From JASFRI01 sp050115015 (GTDB taxonomy: Bacteria; Acidobacteriota; Polarisedimenticolia; CBDVAL01), in the NCBI GenBank assembly GCA_050115015.1, contig JASFRI010000043.1:1-17401 (forward strand): a DNA stretch of 17,401 bases, in the 5' to 3' direction. The notes beneath the pieces were generated by a model, which was not told where the DNA came from, made no database searches, and saw only the letters and a program-made list of their open reading frames with translations. Position numbers and translations under genes: made by a program. Shown piece by piece: positions 7,381-14,911 of the stretch (positions are counted from its first letter, which is position 1; each line of letters begins with the position of its first letter).

Positions 7381-7518
7381 ATGAACGCCTCCACGCACAT
7401 CCATCTCCATGCCTGCGATGAAAACCCATCAGTCGTGTCCGTTCGCCAGGAGCCGCCATGGCCGGCCTCCCGCTCCTGCGCGCCCTCGGGACGGTGGTTC
7501 CGTGACGACAAGACGTGA
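7381..7518 (+). CDS. Possible 45-residue leader peptide coupled to the MFS gene
   Basis: ATG 7381 is preceded by GGAG at a 5-base distance and opens a 45-codon frame. Its TGA stop (7516-7518) overlaps the GTG start of the transporter (7515-7517) as GTGA, the classical arrangement for translational coupling. The peptide begins MNASTHIHLHACDENP, with three His codons in seven, then becomes rich in Pro, Ser, Arg and Trp. It has no signal peptide and no family I recognise. Because the transporter lacks its own clear ribosome site, coupling would explain how it is translated. Alternatively the frame could be chance; the peptide composition is not strongly protein-like. Conservation in relatives would decide. 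Confidence 0.35.
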   Translation: MNASTHIHLHACDENPSVVSVRQEPPWPASRSCAPSGRWFRDDKT

Positions 7519-8810
7519 GTGAGGCCGGGCGGGGAATCCCCGACCTGCTCTCCACGCCACGCGGACGGCAGATCCTGTTCACCGCGCTCTACGTGGGGGA
7601 GGGAGCCCCCATCGGGTTCCTGTGGTGGTACCTCCCGCCGAAGCTGCGGGGAGCCGGTGTGGACGTGGCGACGATCACCGGCCTCACCGCGGCGCTCACC
7701 CTCCCCTGGACGCTGAAGTTCCTCTGGGCGCCGCTGGTCGACGTATGGCGTGGTCCGCGCTGGGGATACCGGGGGTGGATCCTCTCCATGCAGTTCCTGA
7801 TGGGGCTCGCGCTGCTCCCGGTGGCCTGGCTGGATCTGGCCGGGGAGCTCCGGTTGGTTGCCTGGCTGCTGCTGGCGCACGCCGTCTTCGCGTCCACCCA
7901 GGACGCGGCCGTGGACGCCTGGGCCATCGCGGTGACCCCGGAAGGGGAGCGTGGCCGCATCAGCGGGTCGATGCAGGCTGGCAAGTACGCGGGGCGGTGG
8001 CTGTTCGGACCCGGGCTGCTGCTGCTCGGCGGCATGGTGGGCCGGGAGGCCGCCCTCTCCTCCCTGGTCGGCGTGATCTGGGCGAGCGGTTTGCTGGTGC
8101 TGCGCGCGGGGGGGCCGCCGCGGGAGCCGGGCGAGGCCACGTGGGAGACGTTCCGGAAGGCCCTCGGCGCCGCGCTACGAAGGCGGACCACGTGGATCGG
8201 CCTCCTGGTGGCCGGCCTGGCGGGCGCGGCGTTCGAGGCCACCGGTGCCGTGGCCGGCGTGTTCCTGGTGGATCGCGGCTTCGCGGAGTCCGGGATCGGC
8301 TGGTTTCTCTCGGCATCGGCGGCCCTGATGCTCCTCGGCGCCGTCGCCGGGGGCGCGGCGGCGGATCGCCTCGGTCACGCGAGGGCGACGGGATTGTTCG
8401 TCGTCCTGACCGCCGCGGCGGTGCTCGGCGTCGCCGTGTGCGACGGCCTGCTCCCGGAGGCCGCGGCGGGTCCGGGAGCCGTGAGCTGCCTCGCCCTGGT
8501 CTACCTCGGGGCCGGGATGCTGATCGCCGCGAGCTACGGTCTGTTCATGGATCTCACCGACCCGCGTCTGGGGGGCACCCAGTTCAGCGCGTTCATGGGG
8601 GCCACGAACGCCTGCGAGTCCTGGGCCGGCTTCACGGTGGGGCGGATGATCGACCCCCGGGGGCTGGGTCTCGGGTACGCGCCGTCCCTGTCGATCCTCG
8701 CGGCGATCTCGCTGCTGTCGCTGCCACTGCTCGCTGGCCTGCGACGCGTGGCGCGCCCTCCGTCGGCCCCTCGGGGTGGTCCACGTCGCCCGAGCAACCC
8801 GGCAGCGTGA
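7515..8810 (+). CDS. MFS transporter, AmpG-like
   Basis: This 431-residue polytopic inner-membrane protein has about 12 hydrophobic segments. The N-terminal segment VGEGAPIGFLWWYLPPKLRG and the following TLPWTLKFLWAPLVD (near residues 64-78) are the signature of the AmpG/RhtX branch of the major facilitator superfamily. Members import muropeptides, siderophores or, in relatives, acetyl-CoA. FASTQDAAVDAWAI near residue 127 and TQFSAFMGATNACESW in the C-terminal half are also characteristic. The substrate here is uncertain; a peptidoglycan-recycling role is possible but not shown. GTG 7515 is the only early start, because an in-frame TGA lies 12 bases upstream. It overlaps the small ORF by GTGA and ends 9 bases from the convergent DUF6624-like gene, leaving no room for a separate terminator. 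Confidence 0.82.
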   Translation: MSEAGRGIPDLLSTPRGRQILFTALYVGEGAPIGFLWWYLPPKLRGAGVDVATITGLTAALTLPWTLKFLWAPLVDVWRGPRWGYRGWILSMQFLMGLALLPVAWLDLAGELRLVAWLLLAHAVFASTQDAAVDAWAIAVTPEGERGRISGSMQAGKYAGRWLFGPGLLLLGGMVGREAALSSLVGVIWASGLLVLRAGGPPREPGEATWETFRKALGAALRRRTTWIGLLVAGLAGAAFEATGAVAGVFLVDRGFAESGIGWFLSASAALMLLGAVAGGAAADRLGHARATGLFVVLTAAAVLGVAVCDGLLPEAAAGPGAVSCLALVYLGAGMLIAASYGLFMDLTDPRLGGTQFSAFMGATNACESWAGFTVGRMIDPRGLGLGYAPSLSILAAISLLSLPLLAGLRRVARPPSAPRGGPRRPSNPAA

Positions 8811-8819
8811 AGGCCCGGC

Positions 8820-9407
8820 TTACCGACGGGCAGGCACGTCGAGCTGCTCGCGCACCGTGCCGCTCATCGGTACGATGCCGTCGTCGAACGGCCGCAGCGC
8901 GCCATCGGGTCCGTACTGCGTGCCGTACCGCTGGCCCCGGCCCAGGGTCAACAGGAGCCTGTCGTAGGTCCGTGCCACGGTGTAGGGCGCGATGGGGCAT
9001 CCCAAGCGCATCGAGGTGATCGCGAATTCGAGCGCCACCTGCATGTTCGCAACGTCGTCCCCCTCCGTCTGGTGAGCGAACATGATCGCCGCCCGGTAGA
9101 AGTCCCAGCCCGTGCGTAGCTCTCCCGCGGTCGCGATTTCGATCAACCGCCCTCGATTCGCCTGGTCGATCGCTACCATCTCCTTCAACTTCTCGTGCAG
9201 GTTCTCGGGGGTGATCGCGGCGCGGATCGCCTGCTCCTTCTCGAACATGTCCAGCAACTCCGGGTTGTCCCCGGCGTGCCGGACCCATGCCTCACGATCA
9301 TCCGCTTGTGACTCCTCCTCCTGCGCCTGACCGCCTGGGACCGGGAGAAGGCACGCGAGCAGGAAGCAGGCGGCAAGACCGCCCGTACCGCGTAGGCTTG
9401 AGGTCAT
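8820..9407 (-). CDS. Exported DUF6624-like protein
   Basis: This 195-residue protein has a signal sequence: a hydrophobic stretch at residues 10-22, then PVPGGQAQ. Cys19 in FLLAC could serve as a lipobox, so lipoprotein and freely exported forms are both possible. The body fits the DUF6624 pattern: a helical region with VAIDQANRGRLIEI (78-91), a central helix containing FAHQTEGDD (110-118), and the conserved end GRGQRYGTQYG (157-167) followed by the phrase RPFDDGIVP. No enzymatic function is known for this family. ATG 9407 is chosen because it begins the signal sequence and has GGAG 9 bases upstream; this site is embedded in the palindrome GGAGCGCTCC. It stands alone on the minus strand, convergent with the MFS gene. 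Confidence 0.7.
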   Translation of the reverse strand: MTSSLRGTGGLAACFLLACLLPVPGGQAQEEESQADDREAWVRHAGDNPELLDMFEKEQAIRAAITPENLHEKLKEMVAIDQANRGRLIEIATAGELRTGWDFYRAAIMFAHQTEGDDVANMQVALEFAITSMRLGCPIAPYTVARTYDRLLLTLGRGQRYGTQYGPDGALRPFDDGIVPMSGTVREQLDVPARR

Positions 9408-9617
9408 CTTGGAGCGCTCCAGGGTCTCCCCCGCCTCCGATCCCATCCGGAGCGGGAACGGGCCTCCCGGGGAGGTGCTCCCCCGAACGCGAGGTCCTCG
9501 TTCGCGTCGGGCCCCCGGGAAGCGGCTGCTTTTCATGGACTACGCGCGAGCCCGGCAAAAGGACGCATTCCCGTCCCGTGGTCCGTTCCTCCGGCGGAGG
9601 TCCGGGAGGTCCGGATT

Positions 9618-9647
9618 GCCGGTCCCGGAACGGGCTCCGGGACCGGC
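9618..9647 (-). terminator. Strong stem-loop after the beta-helix remnant
   Basis: GCCGGTCCCGG and CCGGGACCGGC form a perfect 11-bp stem with an 8-base loop, starting 6 bases past the TGA at 9653. There is no T-run. The position marks the original 3' end of the decayed beta-helix gene. Confidence 0.5.
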
Positions 9648-9652
9648 CTCCC

Positions 9653-10674
9653 TCAATCCGGATCGCAGGGGTCCCCGATGCCGTCCCCGTCGTGGCGATC
9701 TGGCCGGCGGCGTTCTCGAGCCGCCGCTGCAGGGTCTTCTGTGTCGTCGTGCCGAGCTCGATCCCGCCGTTGCAGATCGTGACACCCGTGCCGCTCATGT
9801 AGCCGCCGTCCCACACCGCAGGACCGGCAACGACCAGATCGGAGCGTCCCCTCAGGCTTCCGCCGCTCTCATCGAGGGTGAGCGCGGTCGCCGTCCCCTC
9901 GGGGTTGTCCAGGTTCAGGGTGCCCGAGCTGATCGTCAGGTCACCGAGCGCCACGACACTGCCAAGGAGGTTGACCGTGGTTCCCGCCACCGTCGTCGCG
10001 CCGAGGTCGTAGCTGTTCAACGCGTCCGACAGCAGGTTCAGGACACCCCCCTGGGCGAGAAGCGTAACGCCGCCGCTCAGCTGCGCCGTCGATGACAGGT
10101 CGAACGTCCAGGCGGTCAGCAGGAGCACGCTGGCCGGATCGAGGGTGAAGTCGCCGGCGCTTGTGCCGCCGTTTCCCAGCGACAGGACTCCGGCCTCGAC
10201 GGTGACGGTGCCGTCGTTGTTCAGGGCGGCGCTCACGGAGGTGTCACCCAGGGTGAAGCCGCCGGGGGCGACCTTGATGAAGGCCCCGGTGTTGTGGAAC
10301 GGCCTGGAGGCGGCGCCGATCAGGCTCTGGGCCCCCTCGTGCTCGGCGCGGAAGGTGCCGAGGTTGTCGATGCTGCCGCCGGTGGAGATGGCGATTTTGC
10401 CGTCGGTCCAGGTGGCGGTGGAGGTGGCGGCGATCTGGAGGCTCCGCTGGTGGGTCTTCTGGCTCGCGCCGCCGAGGGTCAGAGGACCGCTGACCACCGT
10501 CGTGCCGGTCCCGGTCATCGAGCCGCCGGACCAGGTCGCGGCGCCGGTGACGGGGATCAGGCTGTCGCCGCCGAGGGTGCCCGACTGGAGGTCCAGGGAG
10601 CCCAGCGAGACGGTGCCCGCCGTGGTGATGTCCAGGGTGCCGCCGGAGAGGACGGTGGTCCCCTCCTCGCCGTC
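9653..10674 (-). pseudogene. Decayed beta-helix surface protein with out-of-frame TSP3-like tail
   Basis: From 10674 to about 9690 the minus strand encodes a Gly/Thr/Ser/Leu-rich repetitive protein of parallel beta-helix type, like bacterial adhesins and large exported proteins, with phrases such as SGTLNLDNPEGTATALTLD and GVLSLGNGGTSAGDFTLD. The N-terminus is missing: the frame starts immediately after a stop at 10675-10677 with no start codon before ATG 10518 and no signal peptide. Near the 3' end the frame must shift by one base, after about LENAAGQIA, to reach DGDGIGDPCDPD and the TGA at 9653. That is the thrombospondin type 3-like calcium-binding ending common on such proteins. Read without the shift, the frame runs on into low-complexity sequence and through the start of the next gene. 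A strong stem-loop directly follows the TGA. Family type is clear; the exact adhesin class is not. Confidence 0.7.
9703..10533 (-). repeat. Two-copy internal module in the beta-helix remnant
   Basis: A 37-residue module starting at Trp (10533-10423) recurs 240 codons later (9813-9703). WSGGSMTGTGTTVVSGPLTL corresponds to WDGGYMSGTGVTICNGGIEL, each followed by a QKT-x-QR-x-L segment. By eye 19 of 37 residues are identical. This shows an ancestral repeat unit of about 240 residues; the second copy is the point where the frame is lost. Confidence 0.65.
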
Positions 10675-10851
10675 CTAGTCTGGAAGGGCTCGAGGGCCGG
10701 AGGACGCCGGCGCGGGAGATCGGCCCGGGTGTCCGCCTCGGAGGTCAGCATCCCAGGGAGCCGGTGGGAATCGGGCCCCTGTCTCCCGGCCCGGAGGGCC
10801 GAATCCGCCCCTCCGTGTCGGGATCCGCGGGGGGAATCCGCTGATACACAT

Positions 10852-10859
10852 GAGGAGGG
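10852..10859 (+). promoter_or_regulatory. Ribosome binding site fixing the start of the RTX-hydrolase gene
   Basis: GAGGAGGG lies 8 bases before ATG 10868. An in-frame ATG at 10850 overlaps this site and has no ribosome site of its own, so 10868 is preferred. Confidence 0.7.
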
Positions 10860-10867
10860 TCTTCCCG

Positions 10868-13800
10868 ATGACCGACCAGACCAGCACCCGAACCGTCCCT
10901 TCCGCCACGCCGGTGCCAGGCCGGCGAGGCCCGACCATCCGGAAACACCGTTGGTTCCGCACGCGGCTTCCTCTCGTCCTCATCCTGCTGCTGATCCCGG
11001 CGCTGTGCGGGCCGGGACTCCTGACGGCCGGGGTCGAGGTGGGAACGAGCATGGTGCCGTCCCCTTCGGAGCCCCTGCTCCCGGACACCTCCGACTGCGA
11101 GGACGCCACCTGCTGCCCCGCGGACGCCGACCTGCTCCTCGGGACCTCCGGGCCCGACCTGCTCCAGGGCGCGCCGTCCCGGCAGTGCATCGTGGGGCTG
11201 GACGACGACGACCGGCTGCGCGGCATCAGCGGGCAGGACATCCTGATCGGCGGCCTGGGGAACGACATCCTCGTGGGGAGCAGCGGTGCCGACCTGATCT
11301 ACGGCGGCGACGGCGACGACCGGATCGTGCCCAGCAGTGGGGACGACCGTGTCTGGGGCGGCCCCGGGGATGACCAGATCGTCGACCGCAGCGGGGGAAA
11401 CCTCCTGGGCGGCGGCGACGGCAACGACCTGATCCGTGCCGGCGCCAACGTCGACTGGGTGTGGGGCGGCAACGGGGACGATGAGATCGACGGCTGGGAC
11501 GGCGACGACCGGATTTTCCCCGGACCGGGCCTGGACACGGTCCACGGCGGCTTCGGCGACGACACCATCGTGCTGCTCTCCGCCTGCGAGGTCGAGGAGG
11601 GCGAGCTGCTGGACGGCGGGCCGGGATACGACCGGCTGGAGAGCCCGCTCCCGCTCGGCCAGCTCGAGTCGCTCGGCCTGATCCTGGAGTCCATCGAGGA
11701 GGTGGTGTTCGTGCCGCCGGACCCGGATCTGGGACCGGGCCACTGCTTCTTCGACGACGCCGGCGAGATCGTCTGCCTCTGCTGCGATCAGGGCGATGTG
11801 GACAACCAGTGCGGCGCCTGCGGGCCGGGCTACGTGGCGGTGGGCCCGCACGGGCTGCCCGGCGAGACGGACGACCCGGACCGTCAGTTCGATGTGGACC
11901 TGGACGAGGTGAGCTGCGTGGAGGCCCAGACCTGCGAGCACGTGGACTGCGGCCCCAACGGCACCTGCTCGGACGCGTCGGGGTTCGCGACCTGCATCTG
12001 CGACGAGGGCTACACCGGCGGCATCTGCGACGAGTGCGCCGCGGGGTTCCAGAGCGCCGGCGGTGGCCTCTGCGAGCTGGGCCCGGGGTGCGACGTGACC
12101 TTCTGCAGTGGTCATGGCGAATGCGTGCTGGACGGCCAGACCGGCGCCATCGCCTGTGACTGCGATGCCGGGTTCCCGGCGCCGAACTGCGGGCCGCGGG
12201 ACCTCTCCATCGTCCAGAGCGAGCCCGCGACGGAAGGCGCGAAGACGCCGTTGCAGGCCGTGCTCCGGAACGGCGTCACCTGCGACGCTGGGTTCGAGTG
12301 GGACGTCGTGGAGGGCAACGGCAGCCTCGAGGTGGACGATCAGGATAGCTCCCTGGCGATGTACACGCCGGGCAATCTTCCCGCCGGAGCGCTGACAAGG
12401 GTGGACGTCGTACGCGCCTCGTGTCAGGACCAGCTCCCGGTGGAGTCCGGGGCCGGCGTGACCGCCGTGGGCCTGGACTCCGAGATCAGCGTGAACGTGG
12501 TCACCCTGGACGGACCGGTGGTCAACGGGACGCCGCGGCCGGAGTTCGAGAGCATCGACGCCGCCATGATCGAATTCCTGGAGGCCCGGGACATGCCCGG
12601 AGCGACGCTCGCCCTCACGAAGGACGACGAGCTGGTCTACCTGCGTGGATACGGCTGGTTCAACGAGGACATGACCGAGACGATGCCCACATGCGCCCCG
12701 ATGCGCGTCGCCAGCGTGAGCAAGCCGTTCACCCAGGCCGGCATCGTCGGCCTCTACGGGACCATGCACAACGGCGTGATGTTCGAAGAGGACACCACCA
12801 TCCCGGACGGCGGGTTCCTGCCGCTCCTGGATATCGACGAGGATAGCTTCGAGCCGTCTTTCGTCCTCCCGTCGGACGAGTATGACCTCGACGACTGGCC
12901 GACCGGCGGCACCGGGTGCCAGGTGCCGGCGACCGGCCAGGCGGACATCGGCTGGAACGGCATCACCATCAAGCGCCTGCTGGGCCATCGCGCCGGCACC
13001 CTCTCCAACAAGAGCAGCAACCAGCCGGGGCTTTTCGACCCGCAGTTCGGCGAGGTTCGCATGTCGAACCTGCTGGACCTCGATGCCGCGCCACCGACCT
13101 TCTTCGACCGCCTCCGCTTCCTGGGTGGGACCTGCCTGATCGACTATTCTGGACAGTACCTGTATTCGAACATCGGCTACAACCTGCTGGGCCGCATCGC
13201 CGTGGAGGTATCCGGGGAGCGTTCCTACTACGAGTTCCTGCGGGACTCCGTGCTGGCCCCCATCGGGGTCTATGCCGGGTTCGACCCCGATTTCTCGGAC
13301 CAGATCTACCTGGGCAGCAGCCTCGAGATGAACACCCAGCCCGAGGAGCCGTACTACTTCAGCCCGCGGCCGGACAAAGGCAACGTCATCACGATGTCCA
13401 AGGACGGTGACGTATGGAAGCTCGGGCCCGACACCAAGGCCTCCTACGGCGGATACCACATCGAGGCGATGGATGCTCATGGCGGGATCGTCTCCACGGC
13501 GGAGACCCTGACCAAGTTCATGCTGGGTTACAAGATCGCCAACGGCGAGACCCGGATGCCGAACGAGTTCGACCTCAACGGCATGGGCAGCCACGACGGC
13601 AGCCTGGCGGGAACCGCCGCCCGGTTCTGGCAGCTGCCGCATTCGGAGGGCTTCGACGACATGGGGATGCCCATGACGGTGTTGCGGACCTTCAAGTTGC
13701 CGGCCGACGAGGACGACCTGGACGACCTGGCGACCGTGGACGTGGAGCTTCCCAAGGGCGTCACGGTGGCGGTGATCTTCAACCAGGATGCGCCGCGGGA

Positions 13801-14830
13801 CAACTCCAACTTCCCGGGGTTCGTCGCCGGCCTGCAGGACTTCTCGCTGCTGGCGGACGTGCTGGGCGTGGCGATCTCCGAGGTGCCGAGCTGGCCCGGG
13901 CCGCTGACCGAGGAGGAGAAGGACTTCGGCTGCGTCAACCCGCTGCCGCCGCAGGACGGCTGCGGCAACGGGCAGGTGGATACCGGCGAGGACTGCGACG
14001 GCGGCATCGGTGCGTTCGACTGCGGCAACGTGGGCGACTTCGCCGGCGGCGAGCTCGCCTGTAACGACCAGTGCCAGTGGGACACCTCCGGATGTACCGA
14101 GGTGCCGGACAACACGTACTGCGATCCGGACGTGGATGGGCCCGGCGAGTGCCCGGGAGCGATCTGCGCCGTCACGGATCCCAACGCGGATCCGCTGGAT
14201 CCGTTCTCGGGCTTCCGGGGGGACGGCAACGACGACGGCCTCCACTACTGCAAGGACGACACCGCGTTCGGCCCCATGGTGTGCATCCAGGAGAATGGCC
14301 AGTCCGCCGGTATCTGCAAGGTCTGCGGCACCTTCGAGGACCCGGGGCTGGCCACCCAGCTCGGCTGCCCCTGCGAGTTCGACGAGGGTACGGACGGCTG
14401 CAACGATCCGGACCTGGCGTGCTGGGGCGGCTTCGATGCCGGCTGGGACGATGCCGACATCTCTTCCGCTCCGGGCTACTGCTACGACAACACCGACGGC
14501 CCGCCCTCGTGGCAGTGCCTCCAGAACTGCCCGCTCCTGGGCTACGGCGCGGCGAACCAGGGTCCCTTCTTCTGCTACACGGGCAGCGTGCAGGACCCGC
14601 AGGGACCCAAGGGGGAGTGCCTGTCCTTCTACTGCCCCGGATGGAACGAGGAGATGCAGGTCGACGAGTGCGTCTCCCTGGGCGGCCTGTGCGACGAGAA
14701 CGGTAACCAGACCTGCGTGAGGGAGTGCGACCCGTTCACTGCGGGCTCCTGCCAGGATGCGGGATACCCCGCGACCTGGACCTGCCTCGAGCAGGGGGCC
14801 TTCGGAGGGATGTGCGTGTTCACGCCCTAG
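10868..14830 (+). CDS. Secreted multidomain protein: RTX repeats, EGF-like modules, serine beta-lactamase-type hydrolase, Cys-rich C-terminus
   Basis: This 1320-residue protein has a Sec-type signal with a long basic n-region (hydrophobic core about residues 33-52). Residues 87-236 hold RTX-like nonapeptides such as GGLGNDILVG and GGDGDDRIV, which bind calcium in beta-rolls. Residues 292-445 are cysteine-rich and EGF-like (CGPNGTC...CICDEGYTG, CSGHGEC...CDCDAGF). A short linker, perhaps Ig-like, follows to about 550. Residues 558-995 are a serine hydrolase of the class C beta-lactamase/PBP/esterase group, with Ser616-x-x-Lys619 (SVSK), Tyr766 in YSN and His909 in HDGSLAGT. These correspond to the nucleophile/base motif, the Y-x-N motif and the KTG-equivalent. 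Residues 1018-1320 are cysteine-rich, opening with CGNGQVDTGEDCDGG. The protein is likely outside the cell or on its surface. The acceptor may be an ester, amide or D-amino-acid peptide. There is no type I secretion gene nearby and no C-terminal sorting helix. Confidence 0.88.
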   Translation: MTDQTSTRTVPSATPVPGRRGPTIRKHRWFRTRLPLVLILLLIPALCGPGLLTAGVEVGTSMVPSPSEPLLPDTSDCEDATCCPADADLLLGTSGPDLLQGAPSRQCIVGLDDDDRLRGISGQDILIGGLGNDILVGSSGADLIYGGDGDDRIVPSSGDDRVWGGPGDDQIVDRSGGNLLGGGDGNDLIRAGANVDWVWGGNGDDEIDGWDGDDRIFPGPGLDTVHGGFGDDTIVLLSACEVEEGELLDGGPGYDRLESPLPLGQLESLGLILESIEEVVFVPPDPDLGPGHCFFDDAGEIVCLCCDQGDVDNQCGACGPGYVAVGPHGLPGETDDPDRQFDVDLDEVSCVEAQTCEHVDCGPNGTCSDASGFATCICDEGYTGGICDECAAGFQSAGGGLCELGPGCDVTFCSGHGECVLDGQTGAIACDCDAGFPAPNCGPRDLSIVQSEPATEGAKTPLQAVLRNGVTCDAGFEWDVVEGNGSLEVDDQDSSLAMYTPGNLPAGALTRVDVVRASCQDQLPVESGAGVTAVGLDSEISVNVVTLDGPVVNGTPRPEFESIDAAMIEFLEARDMPGATLALTKDDELVYLRGYGWFNEDMTETMPTCAPMRVASVSKPFTQAGIVGLYGTMHNGVMFEEDTTIPDGGFLPLLDIDEDSFEPSFVLPSDEYDLDDWPTGGTGCQVPATGQADIGWNGITIKRLLGHRAGTLSNKSSNQPGLFDPQFGEVRMSNLLDLDAAPPTFFDRLRFLGGTCLIDYSGQYLYSNIGYNLLGRIAVEVSGERSYYEFLRDSVLAPIGVYAGFDPDFSDQIYLGSSLEMNTQPEEPYYFSPRPDKGNVITMSKDGDVWKLGPDTKASYGGYHIEAMDAHGGIVSTAETLTKFMLGYKIANGETRMPNEFDLNGMGSHDGSLAGTAARFWQLPHSEGFDDMGMPMTVLRTFKLPADEDDLDDLATVDVELPKGVTVAVIFNQDAPRDNSNFPGFVAGLQDFSLLADVLGVAISEVPSWPGPLTEEEKDFGCVNPLPPQDGCGNGQVDTGEDCDGGIGAFDCGNVGDFAGGELACNDQCQWDTSGCTEVPDNTYCDPDVDGPGECPGAICAVTDPNADPLDPFSGFRGDGNDDGLHYCKDDTAFGPMVCIQENGQSAGICKVCGTFEDPGLATQLGCPCEFDEGTDGCNDPDLACWGGFDAGWDDADISSAPGYCYDNTDGPPSWQCLQNCPLLGYGAANQGPFFCYTGSVQDPQGPKGECLSFYCPGWNEEMQVDECVSLGGLCDENGNQTCVRECDPFTAGSCQDAGYPATWTCLEQGAFGGMCVFTP
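11126..11575 (+). repeat. RTX-like calcium-binding repeat block
   Basis: About eleven to fifteen degenerate GGxGxDxUx-type nonapeptides, encoded by GGCGACGGCGACGAC-like DNA units, occupy residues 87-236 of the secreted hydrolase. They are interrupted by variants (GSSGADLIYG, RAGANVDWVWG), which suggests two beta-roll faces. They begin soon after the signal peptide, not at the C-terminus as in most type I-secreted RTX proteins. Confidence 0.8.
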
Positions 14831-14864
14831 CCCGGGCTGGGCGTGCGCATGACACGAGGCGACA

Positions 14865-14905
14865 GGCGGGCCGGCATCGGGCGGTGGACCCGGCGCCGGC
14901 CCGCC
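14865..14905 (+). terminator. First inverted repeat after the RTX-hydrolase gene
   Basis: GGCGGGCCGGC (14865-14875) and GCCGGCCCGCC (14895-14905) are perfect 11-bp complements separated by 19 bases. The repeat begins 34 bases past the stop codon. The stem is very stable; there is no T-run. A terminator or 3'-end stabiliser is likely. Confidence 0.5.
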
Positions 14906-14911
14906 GCACGT

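Noticed and set aside
6402..7421. Plus-strand open frame opposite the porin gene
   Set aside because: The minus strand has a signal peptide, barrel strands and a terminal Phe. The plus frame has no recognisable features.
9298..9652. Continuation of the beta-helix frame past 9653
   Set aside because: It is low-complexity Arg/Pro/Gly sequence that crosses a strong stem-loop and enters the start of the DUF6624-like gene; the natural end is the out-of-frame CDPD-stop.
10850..10867. Earlier in-frame ATG of the RTX-hydrolase gene
   Set aside because: The strong GAGGAGGG overlaps this ATG and is correctly spaced only for ATG 10868.
11900..12200. EGF-like modules as a sign of eukaryotic DNA contamination
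   Set aside because: The modules are in one intact frame with bacterial RTX and hydrolase domains behind a ribosome site, without introns. Such modules are known in large exported bacterial proteins.
11126..14830. Calling the large protein a hemolysin or RTX toxin
   Set aside because: RTX repeats alone do not indicate toxicity, and no pore-forming domain, activating acyltransferase or type I exporter is present.
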